Positions 41,210 to 50,926 are shown, numbered from the stretch's first letter. The stretch is DNA of 64,000 bases from Acanthacorydalis orientalis (GCA_034766995.1 CM068313.1:9100461-9164460); one strand, 5' to 3'. Numbers and translations are program-made. The notes: generated from the letters alone by a model not told the origin.

Positions 41210-43233
41210 CACACATATTTCTACAGAAAAGAATTTTCTTTACTTAACTGCTTTAAAGATTGCCATCAAAATGTGCAATCAAAGATGATCAGTAATCATT
41301 TATTGTACAATTTTTATGAGATTTTTTTGTAGTTTAAACAATATTTAATATTTCTGAGTAATTTATTTCACATTCGTGAACCATATTCAAACAATATAAT
41401 TTATTTATAATAATGGATTTAGCCAGTAAGCCAGAACAGTTTGATAAAATATTTTTTTATATATACATACGAGGAGTGACCAAAAAGTACTGCGAATGCT
41501 CGAATAACAAAAATGTATTGAGATAAAATATAAATTACAATTAATCCCTTTTAAAATACTCCCCCACCCTCTCTCCATCAGTCAAGAACATATCTAACGT
41601 TCTTATCATTTTTCAAAACATTATTAGAAGTCCTTCTTCGTGCGTGCCTTTAATTGCAGTGTTGTGTCTGTTTCGACTCTAGGAATTGTTTGAAAATGCT
41701 TCCCTTTCATTAACATTTTCAGTTTGTGGAAGAGCCAAAAGTTGCATGATGCTAGATCATATGAATACAGTGTATGGGGACAGAATATAATTTTTTTATC
41801 CGATAAAAATGCCATCATTAGAAGCGATGTGTGATAGGGAGTGTTTTTTTGATAGAAGATGAAACTGTTTACCTATTTCTCTGGTCTTTTTCTACGCACA
41901 TCGTTTTGTAAACGTTGTAATACGCTTTTATAGTGTTAAGAGTTCACTGTGATGGCCTTAAGTACAAATTCAGCTCTCACAATTCCTTCCAGAACAAAAA
42001 AAATAATCAATATCATCTTGATATTGTATCTCGATTAGCGAGGTTTTACATACGGGGCGAATCGGGTGATTTCCAATGAGAACTCAAAAACTTTGGTGTC
42101 AAGATCATAATCTTACACCAAAGACACATATTCAGTGAAGATACTTCTCATAAAGTCCCAATCCAAAACGGCAAGACCATTCAACTCCAATGAAATTGAC
42201 AAAAGCTGTTCCTTTTGTTTGGGTGTCAAAACGCAGGGAATGAATTTTGCGCTTACTCGTCTGATATTCAAATTTGTCGTTAAAATGCATAAAAGATGTT
42301 CAGATTCTCAGAAATTTCCCGAACTATCAATCGCCTATTTAATCGAGCCATTTCACTGACTTTTTCATAGTTTTCGTCGGTTTTTGATGTTGAACAGCGT
42401 TCAGATCTTACCTCATCCTCAATCTCAATACTCACGACTATTGCAAAATGTTTCGAATCATTTGAAAACCATTTTAAGAGTCACCGCAGCATCTCAGTAA
42501 ACGAACACTAATATTTCGTGGGTTTCTTCGGCACTTTTCTGAATTTTGAAACAACAGTTAATATTTACATGCTATTAGTGATCAATTTTTGCGATAAGAT
42601 TAAAAAACCTGTCTTCACAAAATTGTACATTAATACTAATTGACTGAACCAAACAAATTGATTCTTGTTACATATTGTAAGGAGAATTCGATGATTAAAT
42701 TACAGTACAGAAGTACCAACTCTTTCCACTTACTTTTTCATCACTCGTATTTATCTATCTTATAAAAAAATACATTTTCAACAATAATTTTCCATCTACA
42801 GACATCACTTCCATGCATCTCAAAATTGTATATACTCTAATTATTCAGTAGATAATTGATGTCACTCTTCTTTCTGAATAAAACCTTGTATACAAACTGA
42901 AATAATTCATCTTGATACTCAAATTTATATATTTCTTTCGACCGTTTTTTTTTTATATATTTATTAAGATATATTGAAAGCATAACCGAGGCTGACAAGT
43001 TATCTTCTACACGTATTGATTACAATATCCATCAATGTGATTATTTAATATCCGATGTTTATGGGGTAGAGAAATTGGCGGTACCACTTATCTAAGGTGC
43101 GGTCAAACCAAACAACAATAAATACCCTTCCAATCGAATAGATATGAATCTTTCTTAACAGGCGTGTGTGGATGCGTTTCTTTGAGAACATTTAACATGC
43201 TTTGTGTACTTTTATATACAAGGATGTTAATGT

Positions 43234-43287
<54 letters not shown>

Positions 43288-45986
43288 CCATTCTGTATGT
43301 TCTTATTGATAGAAAACGGATTTTTCAGTGCAGGCCATTTTTTTTAATTATTATGCAGAGGCGTGCGACATTTGTTTATAAATAACTATAAAAATAAATA
43401 ATATCATCTTAAGTCATCAATTTTTAATGTTATTTTACATCTTAAAAACAAAAACAATAATCCATGTTTTTATCACTATTTTTCCATTAACTATAAAAAT
43501 TATAAAATTGTTTTAGTCATACATTAAAGGGTGACTTCTTGTTGGTTTCATTGATTCAAGTACCAATTCGCAAATGACATCAGACTGTCTGATGACTCCT
43601 GAAATTTACAACCAAATGAATACTAAGTCACTCTTTAATGTGCAACTAAGACACACTCATGGTAATTATGACGAAATGTCGACAATCCAGTTTGTTATTA
43701 AAACATATCGAAAAAGTCGATGAAAACAGTAAATTCATGGTAATAATTTAAAGATATATGATGAGTAAGTTATATAAAAAATCTTTATAAAGTAAATAGA
43801 ATAAGATCAGATAAGATAAAAAAATTCATTAACTTATATCAGATAAAAAGAATCAGAAGATTAATATTTGAATTAGTACTGCATAAAATTCATTAAAAGT
43901 GTTGTCAAAAAAAGTTTATATTAGAATTAAGTTTGAAAAATGTTTAAAAAAAAATACAATTAAGATTTTTTGTATACAAGATCTAAAAATAAAACCTTTT
44001 CAGAGTATTAAAATAGAATTGTCAATGAGTAAGATATTCTAATAAAGAAAATATTGAAATATATGAACTGCTAATTCATTTGTAGAAGATAATACATTCA
44101 GATTGAAGAAGACTTTATAGAATATATATATATTCAAAAATAAATCTTTTAACGATGTTTTGTATTGAGAACATATGTTATAAATTATTTTATACATAAA
44201 AACGCGTTCTTTGATAGTGAAAAAAATTAACAAATAGTTATAGTTTGATGCGAAAAATATTTTTATAAATTAGGACTGCTTTAAGAAAAATGATTTTATA
44301 TAAAATTAATAGTAATACTTATAGATATAAAACTTTTGTTATTATACTTATGTCATGATCGTTTTTATTTCCATTTATTCTTTTACACTTTTTATGTGCA
44401 TATCTTAATGATTTTCGGACTTATATAAAATTAGCGAATTATTTTTAATACTCAGAACCAATATTTGATTTCTGAAAGTAAACACAAGCAGAATACATTT
44501 TCCAAATATTCATCAAACTGGAATATTCAATTTAAATATTAAGTTTCTCTTCATAAAAACTGGAATTTTCGATTTCGTGAATGAATTTTTCACTCCCTAT
44601 AAACCAAAAATAATTTTCTAACACTTCTGTGCGGATACAATTATTTACAAAGCTCTAAAATACAGAAAAATCTTTTTTTCATTCTAAATCTTTTTCTGTA
44701 TCTTGAGGATGATAAACTTAATCATGATTTCAATGGGACTGCCATAGAAATTCACAATCAAAAATAATCAGTAGTCAATCATTGAATATTTTTATCGAGA
44801 AAACAATTTGCAGATTGTAAGAGTGGAATATTTATTTCTGAAAATGAATTTAAACTCAATTTAAAAAAACTATACTGTCAAAAAATATAGATCTATTTTT
44901 TTTTAGTTTCGCAATAATATTATATTCTAAAAATATCTAATATCTTTTTGAATTTTTTCTTTATAGAAACAAGAATGATTTTATAACAGAAAAAGATAAG
45001 GTGATGAAATTAATGATTAACTATTATTAGAATTTCTTTTAAAAGGAAATACTTTGATAAAAAAATACAGTAAACATAGTTAGACAATAATTAATTATAA
45101 ATAAGGTAGACAAAGTTTTAAATTCTTTTCTAATATAATAGTCTTCGTTAAAAAAATCTAATTAATAGTTATTACACTTTTTATAAAGAATAAATATTTT
45201 TTTCCAAATCAAACAATTTGTAAAACTTTAAATAAAAACAAATAAGTATAAGAAGTGTATATAAAAAAGCAACGTTTCATTTTTGTATTTTTGCAACAGA
45301 TAAAAAGTTTAACAACTATAACACAAACATTTCAGTATCTTTCCAACTTTCTCTTGTATAAATACAAGAAGATTCGAATAAAAATAACAAAAAGTGGAAA
45401 AAAGGTCAAGCTTGAAAATATACGCACGTTTTTACAGAATATTTTATGACAATTATTTTACGATATTTTATGATTCTCTTCTTTTGTATAATTCTTCGTA
45501 TTTAGTTTTAAAAAATAAAATATAGTTTCAATTATGGATAATAATTCATATCATGTTGCTTTATTATCATGTTATTTCATCATTAAAGAAATAATTATTA
45601 AATAGAAGAAATGAGGTCAGGCGACAAGAGTAAAACAAGTATACTTGTGTAATAAGAAGATAGAAAAAATATAAACAGAGTTTATAATAAAATAAAACCG
45701 ATCGATTAAAGAAAAAGCATGCCATAAAAAACCGCATGCATTTAAAAAAAAGTCACTCAGATAGACTGACCCCGGTAGAGCGGACCTGATTGCTGCCGGA
45801 TGACACCAGGCGGCGGGTAAAAGAGCCGGTGCCCACGGATGGATAAGAAGCGGCGACCATGCCAGCAGGTGAGGCGGTGCCGCCGCCGTACCTCCTGGTG
45901 GCATTGAAGCGGCAACGCTGCTTCTTTGCGGCGTCGCGACACCGCGAGCCGTCGATTTTGGAGATTCGGCCACGACGTCGAACGCG
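24385..45986 (-). CDS. vnd: vnd / NK2-class homeobox transcription factor (NKX2-2 orthologue), multi-exon
   Basis: Nuclear DNA-binding protein; in insects vnd specifies ventral (medial) neuroectoderm and neuroblasts. Joining complement exons 45771-45986 (probable), 38450-38586, 33646-33861, 26841-27234 and 24385-24748 gives one continuous frame of about 441 residues, open at the N terminus. Domain order is TN repressor motif ([12 protein letters not shown]), Ser/Gly/His linker, acidic stretch, homeodomain, NK2-specific domain ([15 protein letters not shown]) and a terminal RVWW. Tyr54 of the homeodomain (NHRYKTKR) marks the NK2 class. The stretch [18 protein letters not shown] together with YKTKRAQ favours vnd/NKX2-2 over scarecrow/NKX2-1, which has YKCKR. 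All donors are GT and all acceptors AG. The N terminus and initiator ATG are not located. Introns are about 7.2, 4.6, 6.4 and 2.1 kb, mostly repeats. Confidence 0.94.
24897..25390. repeat. foldback family, two adjoining copies, vnd last intron
   Basis: 24897-25110 has caaattcactttcgc, attattgatcacg, gattccatcgtcctcaaatc; 25150-25390 adds tttttctgtagctttgcgac, gaagatgatggaatcg and attattgaacatttctcatc. Imperfect inverted arms. Confidence 0.6.
25935..26640. repeat. foldback family copy split by ~350 bp of other sequence
   Basis: The left end (ctgtggctaaaatcac to 26035) and the remainder (26395-26640, with attttgattagcatgtcatc, ttgttgccgaaatccgcata and ttattgaccatttttaatga) are separated by unrelated A+T-rich DNA at 26040-26390, likely a later insertion. 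Lies in the last vnd intron. Confidence 0.5.
26841..27234 (-). CDS. vnd: vnd homeobox exon (homeodomain residues 1-52)
   Basis: The acceptor ctttccag lies before 27234 and the donor gtgagt after 26841. The exon opens [17 protein letters not shown], passes through a Ser/Pro-rich stretch and an acidic run ([13 protein letters not shown]), then the homeodomain from about 26998: KRKRRVLF, helix 1-2 residues, and recognition helix VKIWFQNH. Phe8, Trp48, Phe49, Gln50 and Asn51 are present. The exon ends two bases into the codon for Arg53, so an intron interrupts the recognition helix. 130 whole codons, phase consistent on both sides. Confidence 0.95.
27395..27865. repeat. foldback family, two partial copies, vnd intron
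   Basis: 27395-27545 carries gaggatggcatcgtcataag and tagttattgaacattttt; 27640-27865 carries tgtattttagcgcgttgaga, gatcaataattatttatt and gaaattgaattcagc. Confidence 0.6.
28140..28680. promoter_or_regulatory. candidate intronic conserved element
   Basis: About 540 bp of unique, CpG-containing sequence in the same intron, free of recognised repeats. No splice-consistent coding frame; open frames here run into a TA tract and look accidental. Confidence 0.25.
29003..29184. repeat. two (TA)n tracts in vnd intron
   Basis: 29003-29040 and 29126-29184, separated by ~85 bp. Confidence 0.9.
29587..29625. repeat. (TA)n microsatellite in vnd intron
   Basis: Pure TA run. Confidence 0.95.
30165..30325. 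repeat. foldback family, left arm, vnd intron
   Basis: aaattcactttcacaaatga, ctcttcataagcaac, tttttgattataactgatac and gatgcaatcatcctcagagc in family order. Confidence 0.65.
30905..31240. repeat. foldback family, near-complete copy, vnd intron
   Basis: Starts ctgtggctaaattcactt; left arm has tcacaaaccacaaaag, ttcaataaataattattg, gatgacgatgccatcattct. The right arm inverts these: gaaatcgccattgaaatgcg, tcaataatcatttattta. About 335 bp; the clearest foldback example. Confidence 0.7.
31270..31990. repeat. dispersed repeat C, copy 1 (vnd intron)
   Basis: Shares gaaatggacaaggaatattg and ttactagtttcagtacgtgt with copy 2 near 36.4-36.9 kb, with a (TA)n tract between the two modules. No coding capacity. 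Confidence 0.45.
31574..31622. repeat. (TA)n microsatellite in vnd intron
   Basis: Pure TA run; a shorter one lies at 31493-31520. Confidence 0.95.
32200..32540. promoter_or_regulatory. candidate intronic enhancer
   Basis: Unique, higher-GC island in the intron between linker and homeobox exons. Contains ATGCAAAT (32312-32319, POU octamer), CACATG (32368-32373, Twist/Snail type E-box), CAGCTG (32522-32527) and paired CACCACC / GGTGGTGG motifs. No coding frame. Confidence 0.35.
32540..32592. repeat. (TA)n(TG)n microsatellite in vnd intron
   Basis: TA run passing into TG repeats. Confidence 0.9.
33055..33420. repeat. foldback family copy, vnd intron
   Basis: Left-arm attattgatcatttttgatt and right-arm aatcatttattgaatatgtt with tgtggtttgtgg at the right. 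A short internal duplication of the attattgatcatttc block occurs near 33085-33135. Confidence 0.6.
33646..33861 (-). CDS. vnd: vnd linker exon
   Basis: The acceptor tttttcag is before 33861 and the donor gtaagt after 33646. The exon (216 nt) carries 71 whole codons of low-complexity Gly/Ser/Pro/His sequence, including [25 protein letters not shown] and [16 protein letters not shown]. It has no named domain. Its phase (two bases in, one base out) links the TN exon and the homeobox exon with no frame change, which is the main support. Codon usage and GC content are clearly above those of the flanking intron DNA. Confidence 0.88.
34121..34611 (+). mobile_element. MITE-B copy in vnd intron
   Basis: Starts gtgcaaaaatgaattc and ends ggcactgaattaatttgtac at 34611. 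About 491 bp, in the intron between the TN and linker exons. Interior has the atggcatccgaaaagcatca start region of the truncated transposase and later stop codons. Confidence 0.78.
34655..34860. repeat. foldback family, left arm, vnd intron
   Basis: Starts taactttcataaatgaatta; includes gattattaatctttcttgat and ccataatcctcagagtac. Follows a MITE-B copy closely. Confidence 0.6.
35891..35960. repeat. (TA)n microsatellite in vnd intron
   Basis: About 70 bp pure TA, one of the longest here. Confidence 0.95.
36440..36960. repeat. dispersed repeat C, copy 2 (vnd intron)
   Basis: Contains ccactactagtttcagcatg, gaacggatacgaaaataaac and gaaatggaaatgagcagaac, related to 31.3-31.9 kb but with the two modules in the other order. 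Confidence 0.45.
37267..37318. repeat. (TA)n microsatellite in vnd intron
   Basis: Pure TA run; a (TA)n(GA)n tract lies at 37047-37095. Confidence 0.95.
37380..37620. promoter_or_regulatory. candidate intronic conserved element
   Basis: Unique CpG-bearing stretch (gattgagtcgcagttaagtg, gagcacgcaacgcgtgtcac) in the intron between the TN and linker exons, next to a (TA)n tract. Confidence 0.2.
38160..38340. repeat. foldback family, partial, beside the TN exon
   Basis: aatttcactttcacgaaa and gatcaataattaattattgg blocks; lies about 110 bp from the donor of the TN exon. Confidence 0.55.
38450..38586 (-). CDS. vnd: vnd TN-domain exon
   Basis: The acceptor ttgttacag precedes 38586 and the donor gtgagt follows 38450. 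The 137 nt exon encodes [21 protein letters not shown] then LDLND, followed by a Pro/Ser/Thr-rich tail ending [18 protein letters not shown] is the TN (tinman) motif of NK proteins, a Groucho-binding repressor segment comparable to eh1. The exon starts with one base that completes a codon from an upstream exon. A Met lies at residue 5, but the open frame and phase suggest real N-terminal coding sequence further 5'. Confidence 0.93.
38980..39030. repeat. (TA)n microsatellite in vnd intron
   Basis: Preceded by TACA repeats. Confidence 0.95.
39271..39753 (+). mobile_element. MITE-B copy in upstream vnd intron
   Basis: From cgtgaaaattaattatgt to aattaatttgtacacc. About 483 bp with the gatggcgtccgaaaacaatc segment and decayed helix-turn-helix remnant. 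Confidence 0.75.
39765..40005. repeat. foldback family copy, vnd intron
   Basis: Blocks ttacaatttttttcattgat, ccgttatcctcagagcgc, attattaaacatttctggc and gtagatgattgaaaaattc. Confidence 0.55.
40490..40640. repeat. foldback family, right arm, vnd intron
   Basis: gaggatctatatcgaaatgc, taatcaattattcaacat and ggtgagagaataatcc in family order. Confidence 0.5.
41152..41206. repeat. (TA)n microsatellite in vnd intron
   Basis: Pure TA run. Confidence 0.95.
41472..42560 (-). pseudogene. near full-length decayed mariner
   Basis: The TIR-like cgaggagtgaccaaaaagta lies at the left edge. On the minus strand come a decayed N-terminal domain, a middle region with YD-like remnants, then [20 protein letters not shown], a degenerate PYSPDLAPCDFFLFPKLK motif in which the motif Asp after Ala-Pro-Cys is Asn, and a C terminus LKARTKKDF. 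About 1.1 kb compared with 1.3 kb for an intact mariner. Not functional. Confidence 0.8.
43010..43235. promoter_or_regulatory. candidate intronic element with Runt-type site
   Basis: Unique block containing ggtgcggtcaaaccaaac near 43096, with TGCGGT and AACCAAAC Runt-like cores in tandem. Upstream vnd intron. Speculative. Confidence 0.2.
43237..43287. repeat. (TA)n microsatellite in vnd intron
   Basis: Pure TA run. Confidence 0.95.
44575..44860. repeat. foldback family copy
   Basis: Left gaatttttcactccctataa, centre aaaatacagaaaaatc/ttttctgtatcttgagg (inverted about the middle), right cagtagtcaatcattgaat. Confidence 0.65.
45771..45986 (-). CDS. vnd: probable upstream vnd coding exon
   Basis: A GC-rich island in A+T-rich DNA. 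The frame reads [20 protein letters not shown], a Ser/Ala/Pro/Gly stretch, then [20 protein letters not shown] and ...IRSALP. A tgtgtttag acceptor lies before 45986. The donor gtcagt after 45771 leaves GG, which with the first A of the TN exon gives Gly and reads into LLDSMKIPG in frame. The match of phase at the only plausible donor and the base composition are the support. The donor is not the strongest form. The frame has no upstream ATG, only an internal ATG at 45904 with a weak context, so either an earlier exon supplies the start or translation begins at that Met. I do not recognise a domain here. Confidence 0.7.
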
Positions 45987-46270
45987 CTAAACACACGTAC
46001 AGAACCACAATCGACGCACGGTCACAGTTTGACCGGATTTAAATGTCCATCAAAACGTCCCTCGCCGATTTCACTTCATACAATTTAACGAATTCTTGAT
46101 GCCGTGCTTTATTCGAACTTTTTTTATTTTAATTGAATTGATTGTAAAATAATAAATTGTGTTGCTTTAGCAAATAGCACTTTGAGATATTACTCAATGG
46201 TTCACTTGATTTTAAAATTAAATTTTGACAATTCCAAGATTTACACGAATCAATTCTGAAAATAAAATAT

Positions 46271-46273
<3 letters not shown>

Positions 46274-46330
<57 letters not shown>
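46274..46330. repeat. (TA)n microsatellite
   Basis: Pure TA run. Confidence 0.95.
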
Positions 46331-46334
<4 letters not shown>

Positions 46335-47264
46335 TAAATTAAAACAAAAGTCTCAATTTTTAAGATTATTTGAGTTATTATTAACGTTTAGAAATACAAA
46401 GAAAGCTTTTCATGGAAGCTCAGAAAGGTGTACGTTAATAAATAAAAATTAAGGAATCTCAAAAAATCAGAAAAGGATTTCAATAAAAAATGTCTATTTT
46501 TTTTAACACAGTATGTATTAAAATTTTTTTATTCTATTGCCTGTAAAACATACAGTTCTTTATAACTGATTTTTATAAATATTGAATAGTTTAATTAATT
46601 CAATTAAGTAAAAACTAAATAAATGTTATATATCTGTAATTTTATCATGATTTTGTAAAATAATTAAAAAATAGTAATTGATTTTATTCGGATATTCGCT
46701 CAGATGAAAGAAAAAGAATAATCAGGGTTTTAAGTGTACGAAACTGAAATAATTTTATATTTTATTTCATTGAATTTAATTTAAAATAATATCAATATAA
46801 AAATGTATTTATAAAAACAGAGAAATTAGTTAAAATAATTTCTATAAATCTGATTTATTCAGTCTCAATATCATAAATTGTTTAAAAAAATCTTTCTGAA
46901 AACAATTCTAACTCTTTTTCAAAATATTTGTTGAGTAACTATTTATTACAGTACAGATACAGTACTGAATTCATTTTTTCAACTGAATTTTTCACTTGTA
47001 AAAAGGAACAATAATTTTCATCTTAATGTTTAAAATTTGTCTTGAATTTTATGATTTAATGGATTTACTGAATGAAAATTGAATATAAATTCTTATAGCT
47101 TATTTTTAAGACATATTCTTTCATATTTTTCCTTATAGTAAAATATACTAACTTTTTCTAGATTTTCGAAATAATTAAAAAGATAAAGATGTTTAATTTT
47201 CTGACATTAAAGCGCATTTAATTTGTTGAAAATAAAAAACAATTTATCTATGGTACTACCTCCA

Positions 47265-47580
47265 TTTCCACAAATATATTTTTCATTCTCTTAGAAATCA
47301 CAAAAATATTTCTGTTTAGTAATTATTGATCATTTTTGATTTTTTCCTTATACGGATTTCGATACCAAATCCATCAATTTCAGAGCATTAAAATCTAGTT
47401 TTTTTCTAAATAAAATCACAATTTTTCTGTTCATTCGCTCTGAAGATTTCATTCAAATTGTGCATAAATAACAATAAAAACATGTAAATAAATAATTATT
47501 TAATATTGGAATGGATCAGAGTGGTTCATATTAATAGAATGAGTGAAAAAGTCTTTTATGAAAGTATCTGTGTGTTATTT
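47265..47580. repeat. foldback family copy
   Basis: tccacaaatatatttttcat, taattattgatcatttttga, ttcagagcattaaaatc and gctctgaagatttcattc, then agaatgagtgaaaaagtc. Imperfect inverted halves. Confidence 0.6.
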
Positions 47581-47879
47581 TAAATATATTTCGTTTGTCT
47601 AATTCTAAAAATATTACATTAAAAAATTAAAATCCTGTAAAAAAATATATTTTTACATTTTAAATCTTTTTATCAATAATATATAAAAACAGTATTATCT
47701 TGTAAATAAAAAATAAATACAGATTAATTTCGTATGAATAAAATTCAATCCTTACTTTTTTCCTGATATTTTTTTAATTATAATTCTCAGAAAAATAAAA
47801 AATATTAAATATATTTTTTTTTCACTGTTTAGTATGTTTGTTTGTATTTTATGTAAAAAAAGTATTTATTAACTCTTCA

Positions 47880-48475
47880 AACAACCAAAATCTTTTTGTA
47901 ATTAAAAGTTGGGTATTGATTATTGATCAATAAATAGTTATTGATCATTTTTGATTGTTGTTTAAAGACATTTGGATCTCAATGTCATCATCCTCAAAAC
48001 ACAAATACATAGATTTTGCTGTACTTTAATAGAAGAATACTCTTTTTCTAATGTTTCTGTATCTTAATAAGAGTATGATAGTACAGGATGGTACAAGATC
48101 TGGATGATGGTATCGTCATTGAAATAGATATAAACAACGATCAGTTACTGAACATTTCTGATTAGAAGAAAGTTTCATGGCTTTGGAGGAGAAAAATAAT
48201 TCATTTGTGAATGTGAATTTAATCACAATGACAGAACTGTTTTTTAATATTAAAAACAAAAACAAACATAAATTAAAAGAAATTTGTTTTATAAAAAGAC
48301 ATATTCGATTTAAGTTTTTTCTATTTCATAACAGAATTCATAATTTTTCATTTACTTGTAAATAAAATGGTCAATGAGAATAAATTATTAAATACTTTTG
48401 AGCAGATACTTTTGTGATTAATGGAAGAACAAGAAATTCATTTGTGGAAGTGAAATCAGCCACAGTGCCAAACAC
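47880..48475. repeat. foldback family, full copy plus extra half
   Basis: Left arm near 47920 (attgatcatttttgattg, gtcatcatcctcaaaacac), right arm near 48100-48230 (ggatgatggtatcgtcattg, gttactgaacatttctgatt, gtgaatttaatcacaatg). A second right half follows at 48370-48475. Confidence 0.65.
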
Positions 48476-50116
48476 TTTATTATGACTTGTTTCTATATTT
48501 TTTTTGTTTTCGGTCAATTCTTCAAATATTATTTGTATCAAAAAATATTTAACCTTTATAAGGATTTGTTTTATGTTGTTAATACATTTTTTACAATACC
48601 AAATAAGTAGTTAATGAGATGAAAAGTAAATAGCAAATTATATTAATTGACAACTATATTTATTATACAAATATGGTTCAATTAATATTTTATTTTATTC
48701 CTTTTTTTCTATAATTCTGAAAATATTATTCGTATGAAGAAGATTAAAACCGTATCAAGGACTTATTTATTGCTATTTGTTATTTTTACAAATTTTATAT
48801 AGATAAAATAATATAAATAATATTGGACCGGTACAAAATGTTTAAATATCAGCTATTGAAGATTTTTGATCAGAAATTTTATAAGACAGATGAAAAGTTC
48901 AATTGTGAAAATGAATTTAGCTACAATATACTGTAGAATAGATTTATACAAAGAATGAAAATAAATTATATAATTTATATAAATTCAATATTTATTATCT
49001 ATTCAGTATAATATTAAAAAAAAAAATTAAATCATTAATATTTCTATTGCTGATTTTAATGGTAGAACATTATGAATGTTAGATATATTTGCATATTTTA
49101 TTTTTAGAGGTAATAAACCGATAATTAATTTTTCAGAAACTCATAATTCATAGAAAACTATAAACTAATTTTAATATATTTTGGAATTTTAATAAAACAG
49201 TCGGTATTTTTTAAAAAGAACATTAAACATATATTTTTTTGATACTCAAAATGTTATTGAAATTATATTAAGAATAAATAATGTGTCTAATTATTTGAAA
49301 TATTTTCTGATTTAAAGAATCTTGTAAAAAATATCAGTTGTCTTTGAACATTTAAATTTTTTTTATTAAAAATCATGTTTTGTGATAAACAAATCTATTA
49401 AATTTAAGATAATGTTTTGGGTTTTCAAGCAATCTTATTATAAAATATAGCAATGTTACTGATATTTTATCAGTAAACACAAATTTAAATTTAAGTAATC
49501 TAATCTTTGTTAGTAAAAAGAAAATTTTTTGATTAATTTGTTTACCTTTTACTTAGACCGAAACGAAATTTAATTTATATTTTTTTAAATTATCTGTATG
49601 TTTTCTATCTAGGAATAAATAGAAGACAATATTAATTTTTTTAAATCACTTGAAAAGTACATAATCACTTGTAGAGACAGAATTGAAGTTGAATAATTTT
49701 TGTACTAGTTTTTTTATTAATTTTAAAGTTTCATAAAGAGCGTTTTGGTCGCGTAAAGTTAATAATTTATTTCACGGACGAAAAAAAAACACATAAATTT
49801 AATTGAAAAGACCGGTCAGTTGTCACTCGAACAAACTTCAATCCACAATCAAATTCAATTGGTTACTGTCCACAGATGAAGAAAAACCGGATCTTGTCGA
49901 TCAGTCCCGGGATTAAATATTCAAAACCGGCCACTCGAAATTCGTACGAATAAATCTTTCTCGTTCGAAAATGAAAGAAACGACGACAATAACAATAACA
50001 CATACAGCACACACACACCGGTATATATTATTGAAACGTGCATCACTCCACGATCTCTCGTATCAAATTTGAAGTGTACAAGAAAAAATTGTACAGTATG
50101 GATACATATATATGTG

Positions 50117-50150
50117 TATAAAAGCACATGCCTTCATAAAGAGGTCAGTT
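50117..50150 (+). promoter_or_regulatory. TATA box plus initiator on the plus strand
   Basis: TATAAAAG at 50117-50124 is followed by TCAGTT at 50145-50150, the arthropod initiator. Its A (50147) lies exactly 30 bp after the first T of the TATA box, which is canonical spacing. This would drive a plus-strand transcript divergent from vnd. No coding sequence follows, so it may be a noncoding RNA promoter or chance. Confidence 0.4.
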
Positions 50151-50161
50151 TGTATACTGAA

Positions 50162-50200
50162 GAGGATACTCAAGAGGGTATCCTCAAAAACAAGAGGGTA
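50162..50200. repeat. perfect 8-bp hairpin with overlapping direct repeat
   Basis: GAGGATAC (50162-50169) and GTATCCTC (50178-50185) are perfect inverted arms with an 8-nt loop. The loop/arm segment caagagggta (50171-50180) recurs exactly at 50191-50200. It lies 15-50 bp downstream of the plus-strand TATA/initiator pair, so it could be in a leader RNA or be a dimeric protein-binding site. Confidence 0.5.
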
Positions 50201-50684
50201 CGAGAACACCACCCCCTTTTCGTTTTAGTCTCGAGCCACTCTAGGGGATGGTCTTGTGCTGTTCAACAGCCCTCTTCAGTGCACCCTCGAGTATAACACT
50301 CACGCGCTCTCCACCAATCGTAGCGTTACTTTCAACAGGAGGGGCTTCAAGCACGCCAATAGGAAGTGAGAACACCTCTCTATTGATTCCGACGTCTTCA
50401 TGTTAGAATGTGAACGACGACGGCACTATATTATATACGTAAGCGTTTATGTTTCGTACAAAGTTGTTGTAGTTTTTTTTTTCTCCTCGTCCTTTTTATA
50501 TTTATGTTTTTATGTGTCGTTCGTTTTGTTTGTTTTTATTATAGATTTAGTTTCGATTAAATTTGTTTCATTTATTGGGACAGTGATACAGATATTTTTT
50601 TATTGTCTCCCTGACAGTTATTTGATCTCGAGAGATATTTCTTTCAAATAATAACTACTCAATACACACACACACGTATTATAT

Positions 50685-50687
<3 letters not shown>

Positions 50688-50742
<55 letters not shown>
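50688..50742. repeat. (TA)n microsatellite
   Basis: Pure TA run; another lies at 50894-50925. Confidence 0.95.
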
Positions 50743-50745
<3 letters not shown>

Positions 50746-50889
50746 CTGCATTTCAATAAAAAAAACAGTTAGTAAACATTTTTTTAATAGAAAAAAATAA
50801 TTCTAAATAAGATTCTAAATCTAAGAGGAAGAACCGAAAAATCGACGCCTTTTTTACTAAAAAAAACATCAATAACGAACTGTATACAG

Positions 50890-50926
<37 letters not shown>

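Larger units (their letters stand above)
46090..49749. other. probable vnd first intron or upstream DNA
   Basis: Very A+T-rich, with a TA tract and several foldback copies. I searched for a short ATG-bearing exon with phase matching 45986 and could not support one. Confidence 0.4.
49750..50460 (-). promoter_or_regulatory. probable vnd 5' region / CpG-containing promoter block
   Basis: A roughly 700 bp unique block with many CpGs, in contrast to the DNA on either side. It includes two CCAAT boxes on the plus strand, near 50313 (ccaatcg) and 50356 (gccaatagg), about 40 bp apart. It is the best candidate for the first exon and promoter of vnd because it is the only large higher-GC island between the 45.8 kb exon and the repeats beyond 50.5 kb. 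No start site or donor could be fixed on the minus strand. Confidence 0.4.

Noticed and set aside
41624..41818. 64-codon minus-strand frame as a gene
   Set aside because: It is the C-terminal end of a decayed mariner transposase with an altered catalytic motif.
24385..45986. Identification as scarecrow/NKX2-1 instead of vnd
   Set aside because: YKTKRAQ and [14 protein letters not shown] fit vnd/NKX2-2; scarecrow/NKX2-1 has YKCKR and differs at the start of helix 1.
45757..46008. Alternative minus-strand frame (Arg-rich) over the 45.8 kb exon
   Set aside because: It does not join the TN exon in phase, and its Arg/His-rich composition is typical of a shifted GC-rich exon.
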